NCBI GenBank assembly: GCA_014621425.1
Contig: JAANBB010000122.1
Span: 1 to 64,000 of the forward strand
DNA: 64,000 nucleotides
From: Cylindrodendrum hubeiense
Taxonomy: Eukaryota; Ascomycota; Sordariomycetes; Hypocreales; Nectriaceae
Direction of reading: 5' to 3'
Position numbers and translations under genes: made by a program. The notes under the pieces were generated by a model that searched no databases, was not told where the DNA came from, and was given only the letters and a program-made list of their open reading frames with translations. Below are positions 22,514 to 35,278 of the stretch, piece by piece; position 1 is the stretch's first letter, and the number at the start of each line of letters is the position of its first letter.

Positions 22514-24177
22514 TCATCCAGAGACACATATGGAAGCGCATGTAGAAAGACACGACCTAGAACTCGCACACGGTGGCGCGTCTCACTCAAGAATGATACG
22601 CAGATGATGCCCTGGCGTTGAAGCCGCAACCTTCCTTCAGCCCCCTCCTCGCCACCTCGATTTCACACTTTTAGTAACCCAAGTAACCTCCCCAATCGCC
22701 ACGGCATCGACGAATCCGTCGCGTCTCCCCCTTGCTTACTATTCCATCCCGATCTACTTGCTTTTCATCTCCGGATGCAATGACATTCTCCCCGAGTCCC
22801 CCGGTGTAAGCCGCGCAGCGCTCTGCCGATATGCTTCACGCCTCCATCTCACACTCACCACACACTCCCTCCTCACTGGGCGCTTTGCCTCTTGGAGCCC
22901 GTTATCTGCCCGTGTTGCATTACAAAGCTTGGTTAATCTCTACACTCAGATACACCCACCTGGCTTCACCCTCCTAAATCGCAAATAGGGAAACTACACA
23001 AGTGCTCATCCGGCCTTACACCATTGAATGTCACTGCGCTGTGGCGCCGCTCGATCGACCCGGGGCGATGGAACGGTCGGCCACTTGCCCACGCTACCTA
23101 GGTACGCGTGAACGACCCCGTACGTAACAGCTCGCAGCGTTAGTCTGTAAATCCCTCCCGTATTAAACGCAAAAGCCTCCCGGGTAACTGATTTGAGGCA
23201 AGGTAGACACGGCAGAGTGATCGAGACCCGTCGTGATGATTCCGATGTTACCGCACGAGCCTCGCCCGCCTGGAACGCCATGGTCGGGGGGGGAGGATGA
23301 TCGTTCATGCACGGCACCTTCAGTTCCCGCCTTTCGCCATGGACAATCACATTCACCCACATTTACCTTTACTTTTCACTTTCGACTGCTCACACGTTTC
23401 TGTGCCACTTACCTCGACGGCAATATGTCTTGAAGCCACAGCTGGGGGCCACTGGTCACTTAGGGCACGCCATGGTACAACAGGAGGGCACGTCTTGCTT
23501 CGTCACGCCTTGTTCGTTATTCGTCACTATCTGCCACGCTCTGTCACTGTCCCTGTCCAGGCCAACGCCAAGCGGCCGCGGGCTGTCCCCGTTTGTCATT
23601 GATGAGCTTCGTGTATTGGGCCAGTCAGGCTCCAACTGGAGTCGGCCATGCCCACCTCCCGCGTGCCGTGTCTCACCCTCCATCTGCTTGACCCTCTCAC
23701 CCGACCCAGTGCCCATCTCAGCGTCAACCGCCTCAGGACGCTCGTGTACGTTGCAGACATGGAGGGTCTCGCGTTGCCGGGAACCTTCACGCTCACGCAT
23801 ATTCCCTTCCCCAATCATCCAAAAAAAATCCAGGGCATCTCCTCTCAGTGCATCCCGCAAATTCAAACAAGTATCTGTCCCTCGTAGCGCCATGCGATGC
23901 TTCCCAATTGTCAGATCCCTAACCTAAAATGACCATGTCCTATACCAACGCCGAATCAGAAGCAATTTCCCGTCGTACCAAGCCGTTCATGAATCCCTAA
24001 CGGTCTTGAGGTATAAGCCTCTTGTGCTAAGGGGTTGTCCGTTAAAGTAAAAATTGCTCCGTCTTATCACATCGACACACGCACCCTTCTTTCTGTCATA
24101 CCCCTTTTTCAAGTGTAAAGGGGGGGCAGTGCTGTCTTGGCCTTATTCGCCTGTTTAGCAGGCCTTGTATGCTGTTT

Positions 24178-25856
24178 CTAATGATCACGGTCCTCGGGTG
24201 CCTGAGCGCGAGTGCGGATCCGGAACCTCTCCTTGAGCTTAGCTGCAAATCGCGCGCTCTGGCCTCGAGACTCGCCATCTGGTGGGCCCTGGCGCTCAGC
24301 CTCGTCGACTTCAGCTCGCATACGCCTCAATGTCTCCATCTGCTCTTCCACCGTCGCCTGTCGCAACCGGTTAATGTCGGAGATACGGGAGGCGCGATTG
24401 TGATGTGGCATCGCAGTGGCATCGTTCTCGACACCCTCGAGAGCTAGCGGAGGAGGCAGAGCACTCGTGCCATCACTCGTAGTCCCCTGTGATGTAGTAG
24501 CCTTTTCGGGGCGGAGATCGAATCGACTGTAGCCCATAGTTAGCAACTGGCCAAGAAATATATAGCATGGGTTCATCTTACCAGAGTGGACACGTTCCAG
24601 ACACGTTGATGAGCCATGGATCGACGCATGCTGGGTGGAACTGGTGTTGGCAGGGTAGGACTCTGACGTCTTCACCCACTTTGAAGTCTTCCGTGCAGAT
24701 AGAACACCCCAGGTTGCCGTCGCCATTCCCATCGGCACCATCTGGCGCAGACGTAGGTGTAGGTGTAGGCGAGTCTCTGGCTGCAGAAGAAGCCGCATCA
24801 TTGTCCGTTCGCGTGGAAGGCGTTGCTTCAGGCTGGTGGCCTTCGCTGAGATTCGACGTGGTGCGCTGCACTGTGTTATCGTGCCCATCGTTGGTGATGG
24901 CGTCCAAATCAAGTTCAGGGTCGGGCTTAGTAGGTGTCTGGTTTCCAAATTTCACAATGGGAATGGTTTCCAACACCGCTCTCGCCAGTCCCTTGGCGCG
25001 ACTCTGTCGGGGTCGGCCATGAAGCGCTCGCCGGGGCCCATATCTCTCAGGGTACCGGTGAGCCCTAACGGCACCAGTTACGATGATGATGGCGAAGAGC
25101 AAGGTGATGATCCCAGTGATGCTATATAACACACTCATGGCAACTGCTGGGTTGCTCCGGCCTGGGTCTGAATCGGTTTCGGTGCCGTCATTAGTTGTGT
25201 TGCCCATGATGGAGACCTTGATAGTGTCGGTGCCATTGAGGAACCCCAATGCCTGTGAGGCCTCGGCGGCATCGGCCATAGACAGAATGCTCGTATAGGA
25301 AAGATCATTTCTGTGTGAGATGGAACACCAGTTCTTGCTTGTGGAATAAAGCACAATGGCCTTGGGCCTGGGCTCGAGGTTCATCAAGCCGTCGAGCATC
25401 TTATCAGGTTCGATCAAGGAATTGGTAGAGGGGTCGTCGCAAGATAGATATGCGACGGTGGTGTTCTGGTTGAGGGTGTTGTAGTTGGAGGAATCGGCTG
25501 CGATCATAATACCGTGGATTTTGACAATCTTGAACACAAGTCAGCATCTCAGGTACAGACGACATGGTTGGGAGTGATCTGTGTCACAGATAACGTACCC
25601 CGCGGTCTGTCTGGGTGCCGTTCAACCCCAGGGAATCTGTGAGAGGGAGGACGGTGAATTGAAGCGGTGACCATTTTCCATTGCTGTTGGTTAGTGTGAG
25701 CTGCATGGCGCTGACGGCGGCCCATTCTGGGACATCCTTCTCGGGTGTAGAGACGACCTCGTAGTCATCGGCCGCAAGCACAGCGACGAAGGCGCAAGCC
25801 AGGATGTAGAGTAAGAAGACCATCCTGCCTGCGCCGAGCATCGGCGACGTCGACAT
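24178..25856 (-). CDS. Membrane-anchored RING-H2 E3 ubiquitin ligase (PA-TM-RING architecture)
   Basis: Exons 25599-25856, 24582-25528 and 24178-24526 join to 517 residues. A signal peptide lies at about 1-29, followed by a lumenal, N-glycosylation-rich domain (30-215) resembling a protease-associated region. A single membrane helix is at about 217-240, then a basic stretch, a Ser/Thr/Pro/Asp-rich linker, and a C3H2C3 RING at 361-402 with C361, C364, C379, H381, H384, C387, C399 and C402. The second intron interrupts the codon of the last zinc ligand (TG|T). A coiled-coil-like Arg/Glu-rich tail follows. By family it should be an E2-dependent ubiquitin ligase of the endomembrane system. The substrate is unknown. 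Confidence 0.9.
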
Positions 25857-28800
25857 GGTGATGGTTGCCGCTTATCGGTATTGTGGAAGCCAGTGTTGAG
25901 GTTTGAGAGTCGAGAGTCGAGAGTCGCGATGTGGGGGACGACGGTGGGGAGACTGACCCGCGGCTTAGGAGCGAGGTGGCGACGTCGGATGTTGCGGAAT
26001 GCTCGAGGTTGCGGGCGACAGCGGGGGTGCGGGCGAGTCGGAGCACAACATCTCAGCTCGTAAGAGGCAGCATTGGGCGAGGGTCAGCGGCGGCGGCGAC
26101 GGTGGCCGCAGACTGGAGGTCGATGGCGATGGTGATGGCGATGGCGATAGCGAGGAGGATGCGATGGAGTTGGCCGAGGAGTTGATGGAAAAGTGGACGC
26201 AGGAGGGAATATCGACGCCGACAATGGGTGGAGCCAGGAAGCCGGCGGCCGTCGAGCGCCCGGTTGGAATGAACTCAGCACCTGAGCTCCGCTCTCTGGT
26301 TGGTTGATAAAGCGCCGCCAGACCGGTGCGCATTGAACCGCGCCGCTTTAAGCTCAACTCTAACAATGATGCCGCACCGGAATACTCGTTTCCTTGTGGT
26401 TGATCGAATATTACCTTATAGGATAGATCCCACCGCATGCAGTGAATCAATTATGAAACTGCGGTTTATCTGGGCATGTACACTTGCATTATTCATCAAT
26501 CCAGACGCGAGATTGGCCAGCATCCGTCCACTACTTCCACCCTTGAATCGTGTACCGTTGGTTGACATTCATGACTTATCTCACATGAATCCGAGGATAA
26601 GAGAGGCACGCTCTCCAAGTATCAATACCCTATCACGGATAATCTGAATTCAAATTTTATGTGTTGACTGGACAAACCCCATTCTCCTCTGCAAAACTCC
26701 ATCCCTCCAAACACCTAGCGACCCCAGGACCCCGACTCGTCCATTAATCATCGTGGCATTGCGTGTACCGTTTGTAATTCCCCCACGTGGATATCTAGGT
26801 GAATATGAGACTCTTTGTGCAGTTCATTTTCCTGGACCATTTTTAATTTGTCCTTTATTCTGGATGCGATCGGAGTGAGAGTGTTGTAACTCATATTAGT
26901 GCCGTAAGCTGGAAGCATCCTGTCCGCTGCAATACAAGAATCGCATGCGTCAGTCTATTGGTCCAAACTATCAAATGGTGTCTTTCAGTACTCTCCGCCA
27001 GTCCCTTCTCCAGTAGGTAGTAACTATAAACGTATGGGGGTATTTCACATGCAAATGGTGCCAAGCTTCACCGCGATGTCATGGCTCATGGTGTTGACGT
27101 ACGACTACGGAACATTGCGCACGACAGTGAATAGTCACATGTTTGTCTGTATGATTGCCCGGCTAGCTGGCTGGCTGAATATATCTATGTACATCCCACA
27201 TAGAGAGAGGAAATGAATTGACGGTCTCAAGTGCATGGTTGAAACTAGGATAGTATCAACTTGGGTTTCCGATACCGTTTTTGTGAATTCTACCAAAGCT
27301 CATCATGGGAAAACAAGTGTATGTTGATACCACGGGTTAGGCAGTCTGTTTCGTAGCCTCCGGCAATGTGATCCCGAGACGCCACCTTCGACAAATCTTG
27401 TTTGCCACAGGCCGAGATCATCAGTTTCACCCGTATTGTGACCATAGATGAAACCAAAGTTGCCTCAATATTATCAACACATTCCAGTCATGGTTGAATG
27501 CAAGGTCATGGCAACATGAGATTTATAACCAACCATGAAATTTTCAAGGAGGCACCCTCCAATCTCCTGACTGCAAAACAATGCACCCCGCTGTGTTTCG
27601 GCATTATTGTTTAGGATCGCAGGACTCCGACTCTAGCTCCTGAGCCATTGACTTGGCATTTGCAGCCATTCTCAAGCGACAAGAGCAGCGATGACGCTAG
27701 CCCGGACTTGCTGCGCGCCACAAAGCAGTTGGAATGGCTAATACTCATACCATCAATTTCATCTGATCTGGAGAATATCAATAATATTGGACAGAGTCAT
27801 TAACGATTAGAACCATGCCAGAAACCTAGGAATCAGTCGTTAGGACAGCCTACAGAAAGGGGTCAAAGAGGCCGGGGACAAAGATACGGTGAGAGAGCTA
27901 CACCTACAAGCTACTCAGCCCCAATGCAGTTCACAATCAGGATCCTGCCCACATGATGCTCAGCCCCCAAGAACCCCAACGATAGGGGGACAAGCTTGCT
28001 TAATTCGCTCCTAGAATAGCCAAGGATTCGGCAGATGATCATCACTCGCCACTTGATGCGTTGGTGAACAGCGCCAGCTCACACCATTCAATTGGTCTTG
28101 AGCAAGACTATCTACCCTATAGGCCGGCGCTGATAGCGTTATCACCGATGACTTGATCCACAGCTTCAGTAATCAATTTTACAAATGCATGTCGGTAGAT
28201 CAGTGTGCCTCATAAAGCCGATGACTCTGTTATGATTTACTTTTTATAACGTGGGTTATGGTTCTAAGCCTTGAACCTGCTTATCATCGAGACAACGTGT
28301 TGTTATCCAAAGAATTGCGTCACCAATCGGCCTCTACTACGCTGTCAGCACGAACTGCGAAGGCGTTATCTCAAGAACAGAAGGTTAATCTAGTGTATTC
28401 TATTTCCTAAATCTTAACATTAGAGACAACTGACAGGAGGACCTCGTCACGGCGTACAACTCCGAACATCGCCGAGCTTCGGGCGATGACAACAACAAAG
28501 ATCCTGGGATAGCCACCCACCCACGCATCAGCTGAAGCCAGAGGTTACACGACTGCACTCCTGATGCGACCCCATCCTTCCGATGCACTCCCCCCTTCAT
28601 GCCAAGTATCCCGCATGTTCATGTTTCCTTTTCGCGGGGGATGAGCAGTGCAGCAACAGGTTGCACCCTTGGGGACTGCCAGGAGCATTACCGGGAACTA
28701 TTGCTGGGCGTAAGCCACCGCAGCCGAACACACTGACCGGGCAGAACATGATCGGGGTTATCGATGCCCGTCCACGTTTCCCTTACTTCTTCCCCTTGCC

Positions 28801-30078
28801 CGGTGGCGTTTTCGAAAAAGCCCATCCGAGTCGGCAGATGCCATGGTGCGGGTTCATCTGCCGACTGCGCCTTGATCTGCCTCGTGCATTTTCGTTGCCT
28901 CGAACTCCACGATTGCGAGATGAGTAGAACGGGCCGCATAGTCTCAACATATTTGCCCCGCATAATTCATACTCTGAGAGGTATCAGCTAGGACCGGAGT
29001 AGATTCAAGCCCAAGCTCATTCATCTCAGTTGAATAACGGAACCACTGTGACATCGCTCCCCTTGTCTCTCCAAGCTGACGGTTCACCGGGTAAATCATG
29101 TAAATCAATGCTAAACTCCGAGCTGACCAGGATTCTTCCTGCAAGGACGCAAATCATGCCGGCCACAAACGCGGAGTGCTTCTACCCTGGACGCCAAATC
29201 TGCGCCATGATCTTCGGCTAAACACACTGTCGACTCGGATCCAGCCCAAGATTGTTGAGCCGATCGCCCGCCTCGGCAACTGCTTTCGGGACTACGCGGG
29301 CATATCATCATGCATCAATAACCGAGTCGAAAAACCTGGAGAAAAGGAAGCACGCGACTTGCCGGATATGCGGTCCGCCCGGTTTGGACTTTCCATCAGC
29401 GTTGGACCGACCAACGACCCCAACCCACTCGCTGGCCAACCGCGACGCAAGGCAAAAAGTCAATTAAATGATATGAGGTTTCCCTGATTGTTCGTTGCAA
29501 TGCAGAGTCTCGATTGAAGTCGATTTAAGGTTCATTGGGGCCGTTGTTGTCGCCTGAAGCCGTTGCTGCAAGAATTCACCGATTGGGAATCATCAGCCAG
29601 TACTTTACCCAGTCTGGAAGGAGACGCGAGCCAAGGATCGAAACGGCGGCACGAACAGGCCCAAAACGCACGACAGAGTTGCATTCGAAGGGCAGATTTG
29701 AATCTTAGGGCGTGTTGCAAAGAGGGACCTTTGAAACATAGCCTGTCAGTGACGATTTGGGGGGAGCTCGTAGATGATAGAGCAGCCCATGGGGCGATCT
29801 GTAGGGTTGACCTCGGGGCTCGTCCAAGACACTCAACTTTGAGTGGACAATTCCGTGGGACAAGGCCAATTGTTTTTAAGAAGGGTTTACATACATTCGA
29901 GTCTGCTGGATAGTGAGTTCCGAGTCACCCTCGACATTGGCCATGTCTGCCCTCCCCGTCCGAGAGCCTCGTGCTGATCTGCAATCATTATTCAGTCTCA
30001 CTCGAATCACTAAAAATAACGACAGCCCTTGCGTAAATGATTTTGTATTGGAGTTTCTGATCGCTCTGGACGTGCCGA
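25857..30078. other. 4.2-kb intergenic region, part of it A/T-richer
   Basis: The region next to 25856 holds the RING gene's leader, with a 7-bp triplicate (25905-25925) and GATGGC repeats near 26120-26152. From about 26640 to 28430 the base composition is visibly less GC-rich, with no frame above about 70 codons. This could be an old decayed element, but I find no terminal repeats or transposase trace. Confidence 0.45.
25905..25925. repeat. GAGAGTC triplicate
   Basis: Three perfect head-to-tail copies of a 7-bp unit lie 50 bp upstream of the RING gene start. Confidence 0.8.
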
Positions 30079-31104
30079 CTAGATCTCCTCCATGTCCTCC
30101 AGGTCATCGAGGGCCGGGAAGTTGCCAGCCTCAACCCGTTCGGGCCGCACAAACATGCCATGCTTGAGCTCAGAGGCCTCACCCCAATACCTCGTACCAG
30201 CGATGCTGCCATCATTCTTACCCAGGGGCTCGTCAAGGTGAACCCCCACCCAGGCCCCGAGACCGCCGGGAATCTCCTTGACCTCGCCCACGTACTTGAT
30301 AGTGCCCCGCTTGGTGTCTTCACCGCCAACCCGGCACCGCTTGTCGACGGCGATGCCGCGGGAGGCGATCTCGCGCTCAAAAGCGGCCAGCTTGGCCTGT
30401 TCATGACTGGGGGCGTTGGGGTCAAAGCGACCCAGCTTCTGGGTCTTCTTCCAGGCGAGGACCGAGTCCGTCTTCTTCTCGTACTCCTCCTCCGGCATGA
30501 CATACTTGTCAACACCCGAAGTATCGTTCAAGTTAGGCCGAGAAGCTGCAGGACGTGTGTCAATCACCTGTCAGGCAAATCCCTGTCAGCCCTATCTCGA
30601 ACTACTCGAGGCAGTAAAGAGGGAAAAGTGCATGTGGGAAGACGGTTGTTGTTACTAAACCGGGGATGGCTGGGGGAGCGCTCCAGACGCGCCCGCCCCA
30701 TGCGCGAGCACCGCCTGTACGCAGGCTCCTCGGGACCCGGTGCGGACAGCCACGGAGCGTCGACGTCAGCTTCAGCGTCGGGGCCGGCGTCTGGCGAGAA
30801 ATTTTCGCGGCTCCGTGGTGCAAGCATCGGGGGGGGGCAGGACAAATGAAAACTCTGTTGGACTTACATGCAGCTCCGCATATGGGACCAAGGGATAGTT
30901 GGACAAGTGGGTGTCGTCCTCGTTAGCCGCCTCGACGGAGATGGCCTCGGCGCCCGGCCTCTTGAGTGAGAGCCGCTGGCAGGAGGGGGGGATGCCGGTG
31001 ACAGTCTCCAGCTTGGATTTCAGCTGGCTGATGGACCATGATGGGGTGATGCGGCGTTCGGCCTGCGCAAACTCGGAAATAACGACTAGGGGGATGTCGG
31101 CCAT
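30079..31104 (-). CDS. alf1: Tubulin-folding cofactor B (CAP-Gly protein)
   Basis: Exons 30868-31104 and 30079-30567 join in phase 0 to 241 residues, the usual size of cofactor B. An N-terminal ubiquitin-like domain (about 3-80) contains VISEFAQAERR and the conserved leucine pattern. A middle helical segment (100-150) is followed by a CAP-Gly domain at about 155-222 with GAWVGVHLDEP, GKNDG (195-199), RYW and the GMFVRPERV signature. The tail is acidic and ends in EEI, as in the family. The protein binds alpha-tubulin and, with cofactor E, takes part in tubulin heterodimer assembly in the cytosol. The ATG at 31102-31104 is followed by the expected MADIPLVV start, and the intron has GTAAGT...CCTGACAG signals. 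The symbol follows the yeast/fission-yeast name. Confidence 0.95.
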
Positions 31105-31310
31105 GGCGGCGGGCGAGCGACGGTTGCTGGTAACGGCGAGGATGGCTCTGTCAAGTGACTGTCTCTCCGGGGAGTTTCGGGGCTTTGGGACTGGGGATGG
31201 ATGTGGCGGACGGGGGTGGTTGGAGGGAGGGACGTGATGGATGGAGGCTGATCGGAAATGGCTTCCACTGTCCACTGTCCAGGTTCTGGGTTAATGGGTT
31301 GGGGACCGTG

Positions 31311-31338
31311 GGTTGTGGGTTATGGGTTGTGGGTTGTG
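31311..31338. repeat. GGGTTGT/GGGTTAT heptamer array
   Basis: Four head-to-tail 7-bp units lie about 210 bp upstream of the cofactor B start. The units resemble but do not match a telomeric TTAGGG array. Confidence 0.6.
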
Positions 31339-32750
31339 GCGGTCAAGATTGTCGCGAGCCGCCGTGCGCCGCACTTGACGGATTGGAGGGGGAGGGGTTT
31401 GCTTAGGTTCGGATGGAAATGGATTGATTCTGGGGCCTTGGAACTGAGGGAGGAACTTGGAGGGGTTGGAGGGGTTCCCATGTGCTGTGGTTGATGAGAG
31501 GGGGGTGGGGTCGCGATTATGCAGTCGCTGTCAATTCCATCGACAGAGACATACATACAGACCGAGAGTGGATGGATGACCGGGCGGAGAATAAGAAAAA
31601 AACAAACCGAGAACGAGGCGGCAACAACGGGTCCTTGCTTGCTCAATGCCTCATGTTCCAGGTGGGAGATTGCCGTCCAGCGGTCCAGCATCCAGCATCC
31701 AGTATCCAGCGTTCAGCGTGGAAGCCCGATTACGCGCATCGCCCATGTTTCGACTGACGCGCCTCCCCCCCCCCCCTCCTTCGCATGAGATGGGCATTGA
31801 GACAGACAGAGAGACATACATAGTACATGGGAGCCACCGAGACATGGAGACATGGAGACAGAGACAAAGTCTGGGCGCCCTCAAAGCCCGCAGGTTTTGC
31901 CCCGGAGCATGGCCTCAACGGGGGATGCGCCCGCTCCTGATAGGTCCAGCCAGACGCCAGCGACTTGGGAGTCGTTGAGAGAAGCTGCAAGCAGCCATGG
32001 TTAATCACTCGTCCAGGTTCGGATTGGGCCCAGACGCCCGAAGTGAGCTGTCGGCCGACCCAGTGGAACTGCCGTCTGGGCTCCGGTCGCTAATCTACGG
32101 GAGCCTCTCTCTTCCTAGTTAGGTACCGACGGCAAGCAGCTATGCGTTGCTTTGTTCTGCATAAAGGAACTATTCCAAACCTCTAACCCACCGCACCTAG
32201 TTATGTACCTAGGTCAGGCACGTATGCTTGTTTCTTGCCTGGTTTCATGCTAAAGGTGGGGTTCACTTCCAGCCACTGAACTACTATTGCCCGCCCAAGA
32301 CCCGAATCAACCTTTCACCTAGCCACACAGCGGCCCCGAAAATCCTCGAACTGCACCCGGTATCCTTGGGAACTAAGCAGCTTGGAGCCTAGCCACGACG
32401 ACAAGGCTTTGTTGGTTTTCCTTCTTTCTCCTGACCTGCAGCTCGCATGAAACCGAGAAAAGATACCTACCTACGTAATGACTAAGGCCCGCCTGTACCC
32501 CCATTACCCCCATTGCCCCCCCTCTTCTATCTGTGCTTTGTATGGGCGGCACTGGATGAACGTATTCGTACGTTTGGACGGGTTCCCCTGGTCTCACCCC
32601 AGACACGCTCCGACGTGGAGGCCTTACATATGTCGAGCAAGCGGGGATCTAGAGAGAGAGAAACGAGCCGGCCAATGGGTGACAAACATAAATATACCGA
32701 AATAGGTAGTAGTAACAGCTCATCTCGGGAGGGTCCTCTGTTGTGCCTAT

Positions 32751-32814
32751 TGCCAGTTGCCAGTTGCCACTTGCCAGTTGCCCGCCGCCCGCCGCCCGTC
32801 GCCCGCCGCGCCCG
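32751..32814. repeat. Two adjoining short-unit arrays
   Basis: TGCCAGT-like 7-bp units (32751-32789) run directly into CGCCGCC-like units (32790-32814). Confidence 0.7.
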
Positions 32815-34182
32815 TGGTATGTTTGCCGATGCCGTGCGGTTGACCGTCGTTCAATATGATATGATATGACATGCGGGCGCGGGTGCTGCGCTGTCTCGCG
32901 CCAGGCTTCCGTCCATTGATAGTCCGCACCTAAGCGGCTAATGAGGTCTACATCTGGACACCCAGACGCACACATACATACAACTCGCGTACTAGTCTGG
33001 AGGTTGATCTCTGTGCGAGTGCAACAACAAACCCCTCCAAACCGGCCCGGTCAGGTCCCTGGCCGGCGATTGGTCCGGATGGCGTTTGTCGGTGTCGCCC
33101 GCGGACCCGTCCGTCTGGAAACACGGAAGCGCAACGACAGCATCGAATGCAAGCCCCGACGCCAGATTTCGCGCATAACGAGTTGCACCAGGGTCGCCCG
33201 CCGCCGGCCGACTCCACTCCTTGGTGCGCTCGCTCGCCATCTGGGCCGCTTGCCGCTGGCCGTGTGGCCCGCAGCTACAGTACATGCAGCAGTAGCCAGC
33301 AGCGGCAGCCCCCCCCAGACAGACATCTGTGTGTTTGGTAATTAATGTATGTACGTACTGTGAAATGTAGCTATGGCGCTCCGCGGCGGCTCAAAGCCGT
33401 CGGTCGGGAAAACGTGGGCTGGAACTGGGGCATTCGCTGTCCACGGCCCTGGTCGACATGGCCCCCGGTCTGGCACTCACTTTCTGGCCTCCGGCCCCGG
33501 CTCCGGTTCAGCGCGGACGTCGGTCGCTGTTGTGGGAGGCAGAATGCTGGATTGCGACGGCGACAACTCAGCGTCCGCTCGGGCCCGTCTCCGGTGCAGC
33601 ACAGGTCCTCTGTGCTCGGTATCACGGCGTCTGCGTCTTGCTCGATGGCCAGAGGTCGTGCGACCAGGCAAAAGGTGATGAGAGGGAGGGTGTACGGAGC
33701 ATGCGCGTGTACTCGCTGCTCTGTAAGACCGACCTGTCACGTAGGGCTGAGTTGAGAAGGCAGCATAAGTCCAAAACCTTGGGCCTCCCATGGGCCATGG
33801 GCAACGGTGCACTAGGATCGATCTGATATGTAGCATAACGAGGCGAGGCTAGTCGTGCAAACAGATGGGGGACGGGATGAAACGCCTGGGTCGTGTTCGC
33901 TGCAGGCTCCTCGTGACAAGTCATAAATCCTCCGCCGGGGTTCGCATCGCCCCCAACCGAGCGCCGCGGGTGGCTTATTGCTTCCTGGCCGCTCTCTGCT
34001 TTCTGATCTCCGATGCCTTGAAAGGGAAAGGTCCCATATCAAGGCGGTTTTGTGCGGTTTTGTTGTGATGCTTCACCAACAGCCGGTCCGGTGCCTGTCT
34101 GCATTCCGTGCCAGCGCAAGTCTTCAACGCGCAGCACAGGCTAGCCAGCGTCCGTGTCTGCATCTGCAACATCGACACTGGG

Positions 34183-34227
34183 GCATTGGGACATTGGGAC
34201 ATTGGAACATTGTGACATTGCGACATT
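34183..34227. repeat. 8-bp tandem array, ACATTGGG
   Basis: Five full units and one partial unit with period 8. Copies differ only in the last two or three bases. Confidence 0.85.
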
Positions 34228-34694
34228 ACTTCAGGACTCGAGCGCTTCATCAGGCCAGACCTGCCGAGTCCCACGGCCGGCAATGGTGTGACGGTGACAA
34301 AAGCACACCCCTTGTGCGCCAGAAGCAATGCTATTCTCAGCTTGGAGCCTGGGGGGGACTTCGTCATGTTGGAGATTCCAAATACCAGATCCCAAATCCA
34401 AGGAATGCCCTGGCCCTCTTTTGACTTCGCCTTACTATGTACAATGCCGTGCCCTGTCGTGTCGAAGGAGCTCGGCGCAAAAAAAGAAATCACGAGACCA
34501 TTGATTTACCAAACTCGTTCAGGCCTGGCCGTGGCCCAAGGAGCCTTGATACCCGAGTTGGTATCGTCACGTTCCGCCCAAGGTGATGGCTCACCGCCAC
34601 GTTGGGTACGCGCTGAGAGAGCTCGCCGTCACACGGCGAGCTGCAAATTTGCAGCCCATGGACATCGAAACATGTCGAAACCCGAGTCCTGGTA

Positions 34695-34726
34695 CCAAAG
34701 CCAAAGCCAAAGCCAAAGCCAAAGCC
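34695..34726. repeat. (CCAAAG)5 hexanucleotide repeat
   Basis: Five perfect copies of CCAAAG occur in non-coding DNA. Confidence 0.9.
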
Positions 34727-35245
34727 GGCCAGCGACGTGGAGCCGTGCGCTCGATCGGTGAGGGCAGCAAATGCCCAACTCTGGGAAGGCCAGGGCGCAA
34801 GGGGGTGAGTCTATCGCGTGCATCAAGACCATCGAGACTCATCGAGAAACGGGGACCGTCATCCATCGTTGTCGTTGTCGTCCCCCATCTCATCCCACAC
34901 ATCCCATCGCCCATCGGATCATGCCCTGTCCGCCTGTCCGCCTGCCCGCCTGTCCCTGTCGGTTTGGCCTTGATGCGCTGCCCGACTCTCCAGCCCCCAC
35001 ACGCTTGGTGCCGCCCGCGACAAGGGCCGAGCATGACTGACAGAACAAGGCAAGACGCGGTAAGATTAGACAAGATAGGGCGAGACAAGACAAACGTCAG
35101 ACACGACGGGACGTTGCCGCCCGGCCTGTGGCGACCCGCCCACCCCTCCAAGCCGCCAAGTTCCCCCATGTTTCTCCTCCATGCGACCCCCATGCGCTGG
35201 TGCTTGCTGCTCCCGGCCTGCCTTGGCTTGCCTTGCGGCTTTGCG

Positions 35246-35278
35246 CTGGCAGAGCTGGCAGAGCTGGCAGAGCTGGCA
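35246..35278. repeat. 9-bp tandem repeat, CTGGCAGAG
   Basis: Three perfect copies and a partial fourth. Confidence 0.9.

Larger units (their letters stand above)
16563..24177. other. 7.6-kb region without a convincing gene
   Basis: The first about 800 bp should be the promoter and leader of the 16562 gene. Beyond that, open frames occur on all strands (for example 17552-18337 on the minus strand) but overlap each other, show no domain and have no consistent codon preference. Microsatellites and short-period tandem repeats are common (16883-16901, 18461-18479, 20746-20789, 21325-21386, 22468-22513). I see no tRNA, rRNA or transposon. Confidence 0.5.

Noticed and set aside
24582..25528. Reading the RING protein as ending at the TAA after CPLW
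   Set aside because: This would lose the eighth zinc ligand. The GTAAGA donor and the in-phase downstream exon restore CPLC.
31311..31338. GGGTTAT/GGGTTGT units resembling telomeric repeat
   Set aside because: There are only four units, the sequence is not TTAGGG, and the position is internal between genes.
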